A DNA stretch of 29,956 nt from JBHHYS01 sp046757645. GTDB lineage: Bacteria; Acidobacteriota; Terriglobia; Acidiferrales; 2-02-FULL-67-57. This document shows, in pieces, positions 6,358-13,717 of the stretch. Numbering within the stretch: the stretch's first letter is position 1; every line of letters begins with the position of its first letter. The notes under the pieces are model-generated. The model worked only from the letters and a program-made list of their open reading frames with translations. It was not told the DNA's origin and made no database searches. A program made the translations under genes and the position numbers. The stretch is from assembly GCA_046757645.1 (NCBI GenBank), contig JBHHYS010000029.1:1-29956 (forward strand), given 5' to 3'.

Positions 6358-7668
6358 ATGGACCCAGCCAAATCAAGCGAACCTGTCTACCCCGAAGGCG
6401 TGGTTCCGCCACCCGCCGCCCCGGCGCTGGCCCCGACTTTGCCGGGGCGCTTGTTGGCACCGCACACGGGCATGCTGCGGGCCCTGCGTCACCGCAACTA
6501 CCGGCTGTTCTGGACGGGAAATTTTCTTTCCAACATCGGCACCTGGATGCACCACGTGGCCCTGGGTTGGTTGGTGCTGGAAATGACCAACTCGCCTTTT
6601 CTGTTGGGGCTGGTGGGATTCGCCCAGTTCATCCCGGCGCTCATCTTTTCCTTGCCCGGCGGGTTGATCGCCGACCGGGTGAACCGCCGCCGGTGGCTGT
6701 TGCGCACGCATTCCGCAATGTTGCTGCTGGCGCTGACGCTCGCCCTTCTGGTGACGCTCGAAATCATCACCTACGGCGCGATTCTGGCTATCGCTTTTCT
6801 CCTCGGGAGCGCCACCGCCCTCAACGCCCCCGCCTACCAAGCCATGGTGCGCGACCTCTCCAGCCACGAAGACGTCCTGAATGCCATCGCGTTGAACTCC
6901 ATGCAGTTCAATACCTCGCGGTTCATCGGGCCGACCATCGCCGGCATCCTGGTGAGCACGGTGGGCCTGGCCATCTGTTTCTACGTGAATTCGGCAAGTT
7001 TTCTGGCGCCCTTGATCGCGCTGTGCCTGGTGCGCTACCCCGGCTCACCGGCACCGAGCACCGCCTCCATCCGGGAGGGCTTGGGGGAAGGCTTCGGCTA
7101 CCTCTGGGGCCATCGGCGGATTCTTCTCCTGGTGAGCCTGGTGGCGATGGTGAGCCTGTTCGGGCTTCCCTATCTGATTTTCCTGCCGGTGTTCGCTCGC
7201 GACGTCTTGCACGTGGGCGCGCGTGGGCTGGGCTACATGATGTCGGCCAGCGGGGGCGGGGCGCTGCTGGGGGCAATCCTGCTCGCCATGTGGCACCCCG
7301 AACGCCGCCGCGGGCCGCTGGTGCTGGGGGGCCTGCTGCTGTTTTTCGGCGGGGTGCTCTGGCTGGCGTTGTCGCGAAATTTCTACCTGTCGCTGCTGGC
7401 GCTGTTTGTGCTGGGGGGCGCGATGGTAGCGGTGGTGGCCACGGTGAACAGCCTGATTCAAACCCTGGTGCCCGACAGTGTGCGCGGGCGGGTGCTGAGC
7501 TGGCACACGATGGCCTATTTCGGCTTCAGTCCCTTGGGCAGCCTGCTGGTGGGCACGTTAGCGGACACCTGGGGGACGCCCGCCGCCTTGGCCCTCTCGG
7601 CGGCCGGGCCGCTGGTAGTCACCGCGGTGCTCTTCTTGGCGGTGCCCTGGGTGCGGCACTTGCACTAG
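6358..7668 (+). CDS. MFS transporter (EntS/MFS_3-type exporter)
   Basis: 436 residues, inner membrane, about 12 hydrophobic segments. After a proline-rich N-terminal tail of about 35 residues come LRHRNYRLFWTGNFLSNIGTW-type sequence and LPGGLIADRVNRRRWLL, the loop 2-3 signature of the enterobactin-exporter-like MFS group. A second-half equivalent is PDSVRGRVLSWH. Such proteins export siderophores, macrolides or other small molecules by proton antiport; the substrate is unknown. ATG 6358 is used; a TTG directly before it (6355) could also serve. The ribosome site is weak. The proline-rich tail is encoded over an imperfect palindrome near 6431-6448. Confidence 0.85.
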   Translation: MDPAKSSEPVYPEGVVPPPAAPALAPTLPGRLLAPHTGMLRALRHRNYRLFWTGNFLSNIGTWMHHVALGWLVLEMTNSPFLLGLVGFAQFIPALIFSLPGGLIADRVNRRRWLLRTHSAMLLLALTLALLVTLEIITYGAILAIAFLLGSATALNAPAYQAMVRDLSSHEDVLNAIALNSMQFNTSRFIGPTIAGILVSTVGLAICFYVNSASFLAPLIALCLVRYPGSPAPSTASIREGLGEGFGYLWGHRRILLLVSLVAMVSLFGLPYLIFLPVFARDVLHVGARGLGYMMSASGGGALLGAILLAMWHPERRRGPLVLGGLLLFFGGVLWLALSRNFYLSLLALFVLGGAMVAVVATVNSLIQTLVPDSVRGRVLSWHTMAYFGFSPLGSLLVGTLADTWGTPAALALSAAGPLVVTAVLFLAVPWVRHLH

Positions 7669-7781
7669 TGCCGTTCCAAGTTGATTCGACTACAATAAGC
7701 GCTGATATTGTTTGGGCGTCGAAGTTGGACCGCCAGTCGTGCGCAGGATGGAAAGAATAAAAGGAAGTGGGAGGGGACGTG

Positions 7782-7940
7782 ATGGAAGAGACCAAGACCC
7801 CAGCCGCTGAACCGGCCTCCGACCAGCCCGCCCCGGGAGGCAAGCCGGTCATTCATCGCGTCTGCGAAGCCTGCAACAATATGTTCCCCACCCACCCGGG
7901 CGAAACCGCGCGGCGCTGCCCCCACTGCCGCAAAGACTAG
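7782..7940 (+). CDS. Small zinc-ribbon protein (52 residues)
   Basis: A short gene starting MEETKTPAAEPASD and ending CPHCRKD. Its second half has two CxxC pairs (VCEACNN and RCPHCRK) 17 residues apart, the pattern of a zinc ribbon. The first half is a low-complexity Pro/Ala tail. A strong ribosome site (GGGAGGGG) lies 7 bases upstream of the ATG. Composition matches the GC-rich host. A possible promoter lies upstream: TTGATT at 7681-7686 and GATATT at 7704-7709, 17 bases apart. Function is unknown; binding of nucleic acid or a protein partner is usual for such ribbons. Confidence 0.7.
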   Translation: MEETKTPAAEPASDQPAPGGKPVIHRVCEACNNMFPTHPGETARRCPHCRKD

Positions 7941-7992
7941 GGCTTATCGGTCGCCCCCCGGTCTCGGAAACGGTAGTTTCGCATTCTTTTCG

Positions 7993-8007
7993 CTGTACCT
8001 GGTACAG
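7993..8007. promoter_or_regulatory. Operator-like palindrome upstream of the TAXI-channel gene
   Basis: CTGTACC-T-GGTACAG, a perfect 7+1+7 palindrome, about 100 bases before the ATG at 8106 and directly followed by TAGACAGG. It is of the size and symmetry of a dimeric repressor site. No regulator gene is adjacent. Confidence 0.4.
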
Positions 8008-8026
8008 TAGACAGGCCCATCACCAC

Positions 8027-8033
8027 AGGAGGA
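8027..8033 (+). promoter_or_regulatory. Orphan Shine-Dalgarno sequence
   Basis: AGGAGGA, an ideal ribosome site, is followed by no ATG, GTG or TTG at a usable distance. The TAXI-channel gene starts 73 bases further on with its own GAGGG. It may be what remains of the start of a displaced gene, possibly the yjbQ relic found after the channel gene. Confidence 0.35.
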
Positions 8034-8105
8034 AAATCGCTTTCAAATCGGGGATTCCGGGGCCGCCAATCCGCCGAACAGAAAGCCCAACGGCGAGGGT
8101 TGAAA

Positions 8106-10211
8106 ATGCGCCCGAAGCGCCTGCTTGCCCAGCTTGGCCCCGTAGCTCTTTTACTCGCGCCGTTGCTTTTGCCGACTGTTTTTGCCGACAGCCAAACAAA
8201 GGTGGTCTTTGCTACAGGCCAGGAGGGCGGTACTTATCGCAGGCTGGGTCAGGCCCTGGCCGAAGCAGCTGCGGACAGCATCGAGGTAGAGGTTGTTGGG
8301 TCAAACGGTTCGGTCCACAACATTAGACTACTCGCCGCGGGGAAGGCAGATCTCGCCTTGGTGCAAGGTGACATCGCCCACCAAGCTGTGCGTGGCCACA
8401 AGCCCTTCCAGGAGCGGTTGGACAATTTGGTGGTGGTTACACCTCTATATACAGAAGCGGTTCAACTCCTAATCCGCTCACACCTGTACGTTTTCACGAC
8501 GGCGGGATTGAAAGGGAAGAATGTGTCACTCGGGCGCGAAGGCAGTGGCACGTATCACACTGCCCGTGCAGTCATCGAAGCGTCCGGTTTGTCGTTGGAA
8601 GAGTTGAAGGTCAAGCCTTTGGCTTTGAAGGAAATCAACCAGCATCTCAAGGACGAGACTATCGACGCTGTGTTTCGGAGCAGCGCGGTGCCCACGCCGT
8701 CAGCCAAAGAGGAACTGCGCGACATTGAGGCACGACTTATCCCGTTGGAGAACATCGTGATTGAGCGGCTCGTCCGGAGCGGCATCTACGTAGAAACCTC
8801 TGTGCCCGGGCATACCTACCCAAATCAAGTGGCGGACGTCCCCACGGTGGGGGTGCGGGCTTTGCTCATGGCACGAGCCGACGCAGACGCAATAGTAGTG
8901 AAGCGCCTGATTGAGATTCTGCGAGACGAGCGGGCAGCGATTGAAGATGCGATTGACATCCGCCTGGATATCCTGCTGGAGAGAAGGGGAGTTCAAGGTC
9001 TTCGCGTGGCGGTTCATCCGAGCGCTAACGCCTATCTTCGCGAGGTGGGGAGCCCGTGGGTCTCCATAGCAACCATCTTACTTGCCTTCTTGGCGGTGGT
9101 CATCCTCATCGTCCGGAAGCGCGGTGGCATACACCGCTCGCTCGAGCACCAGAGAAACCTTTTTATTGTCTTTTTTATGTTCATTTTTGTTTGGTTACTC
9201 GGCTCCGCAGGCCTTTACATCTTTGAACGCCACGTGAATGAAAGTTTCAACTCGTTTCTTAAGTCCGCCTGGTCGATGGTGGTTTATGTGGCTGGTGGTT
9301 TTCAGACGCGCATGCCGATTACGCCGGGCGGCGAAGTCGTAACAGTTTTCTCCGTAGTCTTCGGTGCAGCTCTAGTTACCGCGTTCGCCGGCATCGTGAT
9401 TGGTGGTTTCACAGCAAAGGTGATAAAGCGGAGGAGGTCCATGCCCAAAGATATGAGGGAACACATCGTGATTGTGAATTGGGATGAACGCGCGAAAGAA
9501 ATGATTCAAGAGCTCCATGGAGCAAACTTCAAAGACAAGAAGCCCATCGTGGTTATTTCCGAAAAGGGAGTGGAATTCCCTGATAGCGACGAGTTTGAAG
9601 ACGTAGCTCAAGAAGTGGGCAACCCAGCGAGGAAGCCAACCCTAAAGCGGGCCCGCGTTGAGCATGCTCATTCGATTACGATTTTGTCGCCGCGAGGTTC
9701 TGATGATCGATCCGAGAATGTGGATGACGACGTAGCGGATACCAAGACGATTGTGACGATCCTGGCAATTAGGCAAGTGTGTGCGGAAGGGAAAGAACCC
9801 GCCGTGCCGATCACTGCCGAAATCAGAGCGAGGAGGAATTGTGATGCAGCATCTAACGCAGGACAGGGCGGGTACATTGAAATCGTCTGTGCGGAGGATT
9901 TCGGAGCCGATATCCTCACGCAATGTGCCTACACACCTGGTCTCGCCCACGTTTACAAGCTGCTAGTAACCTTCAAGAGAGAAACCAGTGAAGTCTACAA
10001 ATGGCCGCTGCCCAAGGACTGTAAGCGGAAGACTTTTGGAGAGATTCTCAAGATCTACGCGGATACGCGCTCGAAAACCTCCGAGCCAGCCATCCCGATA
10101 GGGGTTTATCGAGATTCCAAACTATATCTCAACCCAAGGGATGACGTTGAGAAACTAGGCGAACTGAAGGACGGGGACGACTTGCTCGTCATCTCGTACG
10201 GGAAACGGTAA
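8106..10211 (+). CDS. TAXI solute-binding domain fused to a two-helix pore and RCK-like domain (putative ligand-gated ion channel)
   Basis: About 701 residues. Residues 1-27 are a signal peptide (LLLAPLLLPTVFA). Residues 30-315 match TAXI-family TRAP solute receptors: KVVFATGQEGGTYRRLGQALA, then a GKADLALVQGDIA segment and GREGSGTYHTARAVIEASGL. Helix 1 is at about 319-336 (ATILLAFLAVVILIV), followed by positive residues RKRGG. Helix 2 is at about 351-373, then a re-entrant pore-like loop (SAWSMVVYVAGGFQTRMPITPGG, split across about 390-410), then helix 3 at about 412-436. From about 453 comes an RCK/TrkA-N-like Rossmann domain beginning HIVIVNWDERAKEMIQEL, closest in pattern to CASTOR/POLLUX-type channels, and a C-terminal TrkA-C-like end (DDLLVISYGKR). 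This topology puts the binding domain outside and RCK inside. ATG 8106 is chosen (RBS GAGGG; signal peptide); TTG 8100 is in frame. GC is lower than the surroundings and no TRAP permease is nearby. Confidence 0.8.
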   Translation: MRPKRLLAQLGPVALLLAPLLLPTVFADSQTKVVFATGQEGGTYRRLGQALAEAAADSIEVEVVGSNGSVHNIRLLAAGKADLALVQGDIAHQAVRGHKPFQERLDNLVVVTPLYTEAVQLLIRSHLYVFTTAGLKGKNVSLGREGSGTYHTARAVIEASGLSLEELKVKPLALKEINQHLKDETIDAVFRSSAVPTPSAKEELRDIEARLIPLENIVIERLVRSGIYVETSVPGHTYPNQVADVPTVGVRALLMARADADAIVVKRLIEILRDERAAIEDAIDIRLDILLERRGVQGLRVAVHPSANAYLREVGSPWVSIATILLAFLAVVILIVRKRGGIHRSLEHQRNLFIVFFMFIFVWLLGSAGLYIFERHVNESFNSFLKSAWSMVVYVAGGFQTRMPITPGGEVVTVFSVVFGAALVTAFAGIVIGGFTAKVIKRRRSMPKDMREHIVIVNWDERAKEMIQELHGANFKDKKPIVVISEKGVEFPDSDEFEDVAQEVGNPARKPTLKRARVEHAHSITILSPRGSDDRSENVDDDVADTKTIVTILAIRQVCAEGKEPAVPITAEIRARRNCDAASNAGQGGYIEIVCAEDFGADILTQCAYTPGLAHVYKLLVTFKRETSEVYKWPLPKDCKRKTFGEILKIYADTRSKTSEPAIPIGVYRDSKLYLNPRDDVEKLGELKDGDDLLVISYGKR

Positions 10212-10622
10212 TCTCACCGTCCCTCAACCCCAGTGGGTGTTTAGCCCCCCTTGTTTGCGATGAGAGTTGTGGTGTGGGCATGACCCTGGCACGGCACGAA
10301 GCAACGTGTGTACTCAGCGTCAGTTGAGGTGGTTGGGGCTGGTGCCGCGTAGGAGTGGGAGGGCCTTCGCACCACAAAGCTATCCTGCCGATTACCGCTG
10401 GGCGGCTGGACCTGGGGCCCTGGCAGCGGGTCTTCTACGGCGAATTCGACGTCCAGCGGCCCAAGCACGTGTTCATCCAGATAATGGGCGAGTAGACCGA
10501 GAAGACCCGCGTTCTCTCAAACCTCTATGCTTTCGCCGTTGCCTCTTGCGTAGCAGAAAGCGTCTTGTGGTATTAGATAGCGGTAAACCCGGGTAGGAAA
10601 GTAGACAGGAAAGGAGAAGAGG
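10212..10622. other. Intergenic stretch after the channel gene
   Basis: 411 bases without an intact gene. It contains the 3' relic of yjbQ (10358-10495) and, at its end, the ribosome site AGGAAAGGAGAAGAGG of the TPR gene. A 109-codon open frame crosses it but has no recognisable sequence and runs out of frame with the yjbQ relic. No clear terminator was seen. Confidence 0.6.
10358..10495 (+). pseudogene. yjbQ: 3' remnant of a YjbQ/UPF0047 family gene
   Basis: The frame ending at the TAG at 10493 reads GGPSHHKAILPITAGRLDLG and then PWQRVFYGEFD..RPKHVFIQIMGE. This matches the C-terminus of YjbQ (E. coli: PVSGGRFNLGTWQGIYLGEH.. to QGE). Only about 45 of the usual 135-140 residues remain, and no upstream part of the family is visible before 10358. 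YjbQ proteins are small beta-barrel enzymes with thiamine-phosphate synthase activity. The fragment is likely the left-over of a gene disrupted by the lower-GC channel gene upstream. Confidence 0.65.
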
Positions 10623-11204
10623 GTGTCCGAGGAGCGCTTTCAGCGGGGGATCGCGCTGTTGCGGCGGGGGAGCTTCGCCGAAGCCCGGGGCGAGTTCGCC
10701 CGGGTGGTGGCCGAGCAGCCCGACTGGGCGGAGGCGCACGTCAATCTGGGGGTGGCCTGTCTGGAACTGGAGCAGCTCGAGGAGGCCCACGGGGCGCTGG
10801 AGCAGGCGCGACGCTTGGCGCCGAACAGCGAAGATGTGTACTCCAACCTGGGCGTGGTCCACGAAAAGAAAAAAAAGTTCGAGGAGGCGCAAGCCACCTA
10901 TGAGAAGGCGATTGCCCTGCGAGCCACCGTGCCGGAAACCCACTGCAACCTGGGCAACGTCTACCGGGAGAAGGGTTGGCTGGAGAAGGCGATTGAGGAG
11001 TACCGCGCCGCTGTGGATTTGCGCCCCGATTTCGCCCTAGCGCACAACAACCTGGCGGTCAGCTATGCGATGCACTCCGATTTCGAATCCGCCGCCTACC
11101 ACGTGCAGATCGCGCAGGCGCTGGGCTACGCGGTGCACCCGGATTTTGTTCGTCGGCTGCGCGGGGAAATGGCCAAGCGGCGGCGAGAGTCCGGGGCGGG
11201 CTGA
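10623..11204 (+). CDS. Tetratricopeptide repeat protein
   Basis: 193 residues beginning GTG-TCC-GAG-GAG (MSEERFQRGIALLRRG). At least four consecutive TPR units are visible: A.G.F..ARGEFARVV..QPDWAEAH, NLGVACLELEQLEEAHGALEQARRLAP, NLGVVHEKKKKFEEAQATYEKAIAL, and NLGNVYREKGWLEKAIEEYRAAVDLRPD. A fifth, weaker one begins NLAVSYAMHSDFESAAYH. There is no signal peptide, so it is a cytoplasmic scaffold for protein-protein contacts. It converges with the diguanylate cyclase gene with only six bases between the two stops. The partner is unknown. Confidence 0.85.
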   Translation: MSEERFQRGIALLRRGSFAEARGEFARVVAEQPDWAEAHVNLGVACLELEQLEEAHGALEQARRLAPNSEDVYSNLGVVHEKKKKFEEAQATYEKAIALRATVPETHCNLGNVYREKGWLEKAIEEYRAAVDLRPDFALAHNNLAVSYAMHSDFESAAYHVQIAQALGYAVHPDFVRRLRGEMAKRRRESGAG

Positions 11205-11210
11205 GCCGGG

Positions 11211-13013
11211 TTAGGCCATGCTGGGGACGCCCGGGGCGAATTCGACCCGGTTGCGTCCAGCCTTCTTTGCGCGATAGAGCGCTTTGTCGGCGGCGCTCAG
11301 CAGCTCGCCATTCTTGTTGCCGTGCAGGGGAAAGACGGCGACGCCGATGCTCACCGTGAAGGCCAACTCCGCCACGGAGTAGTCCTCCAGCCGGATTTGA
11401 GCCGAGTTGACGCGCACCCGCTCGGCCACCAGGCGGGCTCTCTCTTGGTCCACTTCGGGCAAGACCACCAGAAACTCTTCCCCCCCCCAGCGGGCGGCGA
11501 TGGCACTGCGGCGCACGGTATTCAGCAGGGTCATGGAAAAGGCGCGCAGCAGGCGGTCGCCGGCCAGGTGACCGAAACAGTCGTTGAAGGTTTTGAAGTG
11601 GTCGAGATCCATCAACAGCACGGAGAAGGGGCGGTGGGTGCGGCGGCTGAGCGCCAGAAGCTTTTGCAAGTACTCTTCGGCGAAGCGGCGGTTGTAGAGA
11701 TGGGTGAGGTCGTCCACCATGGCCTGTTTCTGGGCCTGGGATAATTCCTTGTGGGCGTAGAGCTCGCTGGCCAGCTGTTCGGCGTAGCGCAGGGCGTGCT
11801 GGCGCCGGTCCTCGGTCCAATGCTGCGGCGGGCCGGTCAAGCAGGCCAAGCCCAGCAGGGTGCCGCCGCTCTGCAGCGGCAAGCAGGCGTAGCTGCCGGC
11901 GCGGGGGACGTCGAGTTCGCATTCGCATACCGCCTCGCGGCTGGGGTCAGTGACCCCATAGGGCTTGCTGCTGCGCACCGCCGGGCAGTTTTCCGGGTAC
12001 GCAATCACAGCGGGCGTCCGGGGCGGCGCGGCCACCAAGCGCTCGGTGACTTCCAGAAGATTGGCGCTGGAGTTGCTGGCCAGGAGCAGGGCCTGCTGGG
12101 GATGGAAGCGGCTGCTCACCGTCTGCAGGAAAACGCGCCGCATTTCCTCCACCCGTTGGCTCCAGCGCAACTGTTCAGTGAAGGTCTGAAACGCCACCAG
12201 CTCGGTGTGACTCTGGTGCAGGGTGCTCACCATACGGTTGAAGCCTTCGGCCAGGCGCGCCATCTCCAGCGGCCGGGCAAAGCGAAGCGGGGCGGACGGG
12301 CTCCCCGCCTCCACATCTTCGACCGCTTGGCGGAGTTGGGCGAGGGGCTGGGTCAGGCTGCGGGCCAGCCAACTGCTCAACCACAGCGTGCCCAGGATGC
12401 CGATGACGGAGAGAAACAGGCCGAGATAAATCATGCGGCGCACCATGGCGTCGGCTTCCGTGCGCAGCTGCCGCACTTGCTGGCGCTGGCGGTCGGCGAA
12501 GATCTCCAGTTTGTCCTGAAAGAGCTGGAGGCTATCGCGGGCCTTGGCAGCGGCCAAAATGTCCTGGCCGTTCCGGCCGGCGCGCTGGCGGGCAATGGCG
12601 CGGGCGGCAAACTCCGTGTGCCAGTGGTCGACGTAGTGGATTGCCTGCTCGAAATACTTGCGCTCCTCCGGAGCGGCGGACAGCAAGACGTAGACGCGCT
12701 CGATATCGGCCTGATAGGCCTGCTGGCCGATGCGGTAGGCGCGCAGGAAGTCGGCGCGACCACTGCCCGCATAGGCCCAAACGCCCATCTCGACGGTGAC
12801 CAGCAGGCGCGGCAAGTTTTTGGCCACCGCCAGCGTCTGTTCGTAGTTGTCGCTCCGATGCAGGATGGCCAGCAGGCGGTTGGTGGTCTGGGCAAACAGC
12901 ACCAAGCTGCCGAAGAAGAGGAGCAAGGCGACCGAGGTGGTCGCCAGCACCTCCTGATGGATGGAGCGCCGCTGCCACCATCGGCGCAGGCCCGCCCGCA
13001 GCTTCACCTTCAC
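11211..13013 (-). CDS. Membrane diguanylate cyclase (HAMP-GAF-GGDEF)
   Basis: 600 residues. Helix 1 at about 22-42 (VLATTSVALLLFFGSLVLF), a helical periplasmic sensor of about 150 residues (CHASE3-like), helix 2 at about 193-212, a HAMP-like segment (LTQPLAQLRQAVEDVEAG), a GAF-like region at about 290-430, then the GGDEF domain (DDLTHLYNRRF, DLDHFKTFND.FGHLAGD, RWGGEEFLVVLPE). GGEEF is a catalytically competent variant, so it should make cyclic-di-GMP from two GTP. The primary inhibitory I-site (RxxD five residues before GGEEF) reads RRSA, so product inhibition through that site is probably lost. GTG start at 13013 overlaps the stop of the receiver/DHp gene (GTGA), implying coupled translation. 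Confidence 0.88.
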   Translation of the reverse strand: MKVKLRAGLRRWWQRRSIHQEVLATTSVALLLFFGSLVLFAQTTNRLLAILHRSDNYEQTLAVAKNLPRLLVTVEMGVWAYAGSGRADFLRAYRIGQQAYQADIERVYVLLSAAPEERKYFEQAIHYVDHWHTEFAARAIARQRAGRNGQDILAAAKARDSLQLFQDKLEIFADRQRQQVRQLRTEADAMVRRMIYLGLFLSVIGILGTLWLSSWLARSLTQPLAQLRQAVEDVEAGSPSAPLRFARPLEMARLAEGFNRMVSTLHQSHTELVAFQTFTEQLRWSQRVEEMRRVFLQTVSSRFHPQQALLLASNSSANLLEVTERLVAAPPRTPAVIAYPENCPAVRSSKPYGVTDPSREAVCECELDVPRAGSYACLPLQSGGTLLGLACLTGPPQHWTEDRRQHALRYAEQLASELYAHKELSQAQKQAMVDDLTHLYNRRFAEEYLQKLLALSRRTHRPFSVLLMDLDHFKTFNDCFGHLAGDRLLRAFSMTLLNTVRRSAIAARWGGEEFLVVLPEVDQERARLVAERVRVNSAQIRLEDYSVAELAFTVSIGVAVFPLHGNKNGELLSAADKALYRAKKAGRNRVEFAPGVPSMA

Positions 13014-13666
13014 CGCATCACCTCCCGGGACAGGGGGGTGGAGGGGGACGAGTCGGAGGGAAGCGTCCCCGGGGCGAGGGAGCCTTCCGGGCGGAGGTGT
13101 CCTTCCAGTCTTCTGACCACATCCCGCAGACGCACGGCCAGCTCGATGATGGTGGTCACGCGGTGGCGGAGCTTTTCCGGCAAGGCCTCAGCCTCGGCCA
13201 GGATCAATTCCGCGTTTCCCAAAACTCCGGTGAGGGGGTTATTGATCTCATGGCGAATCACCCGGGCCAACTCCGCCCAAGAGGCCCGCTGGCGGCGCAA
13301 GCTGCGGCGGAGCAGCGCCGGCAGCCAGAGCGGATAATTGTCCGCTTGGAGGACAAAATCGGCGGACTCCTGCTCCACCAGCGCCACCGCGCACTCTTCC
13401 CCGCCCGGAGGAACCAAGACCACGGTGGGCAGGAACCTGGTTGTCCGGGAGCGGGCAGCCAGGGCTTCGCGCAGGCGGAGAAAGGAGGTCAAGTCACAGA
13501 CCATGGCGTCCACCTGTTGGGCTTCCAGGTAGGGCAAGGCCTCCGCCAGGCTCGCCACCACCCGCAGGTGCAAGCGGGTTTCCCCGGAGGCAAACGGCGG
13601 GGAGAGAGCCTGCCACTCTTCATCCCCCACACCTAGCAGCAGAACCCGAATCTCGCCTTCCGACAT
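13010..13666 (-). CDS. Receiver-like/HisKA (DHp) protein lacking an ATPase domain
   Basis: 218 residues. The N-terminal 115 or so follow a receiver fold (IRVLLLGVGDEEW, AMVCDL with a possible acceptor Asp, PTVVLVPPGG) but lack the usual acidic pair and the lysine. Residues about 130-185 are a histidine-kinase dimerisation/phospho-acceptor domain with an intact H-box, ARVIRHEINNPLTGVLGNAE. A catalytic HATPase domain should follow, but the protein ends with a short Ser/Pro-rich tail. It cannot autophosphorylate. It may serve as a phosphotransfer intermediate or dimerise with the neighbouring kinase, whose H-box (HELNNPLTAVTGNAQ) is similar. It lies 51 bases after that kinase and overlaps the diguanylate cyclase start, so it may link the two. 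A truncated kinase gene is the alternative. Confidence 0.75.
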   Translation of the reverse strand: MSEGEIRVLLLGVGDEEWQALSPPFASGETRLHLRVVASLAEALPYLEAQQVDAMVCDLTSFLRLREALAARSRTTRFLPTVVLVPPGGEECAVALVEQESADFVLQADNYPLWLPALLRRSLRRQRASWAELARVIRHEINNPLTGVLGNAELILAEAEALPEKLRHRVTTIIELAVRLRDVVRRLEGHLRPEGSLAPGTLPSDSSPSTPLSREVMR

Positions 13667-13717
13667 CTCTCCTGCCGTCTCCTGTTCTGCGGGCGGCGCC
13701 CGGGGGCCGCCGCGCCC

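Noticed and set aside
8106..9060. A TRAP transporter operon
   Set aside because: No DctQ or DctM permease genes are present; the TAXI domain is joined to a channel instead.
10267..10596. A 109-codon frame between the channel and TPR genes
   Set aside because: Different frame from the yjbQ relic and without recognisable sequence.
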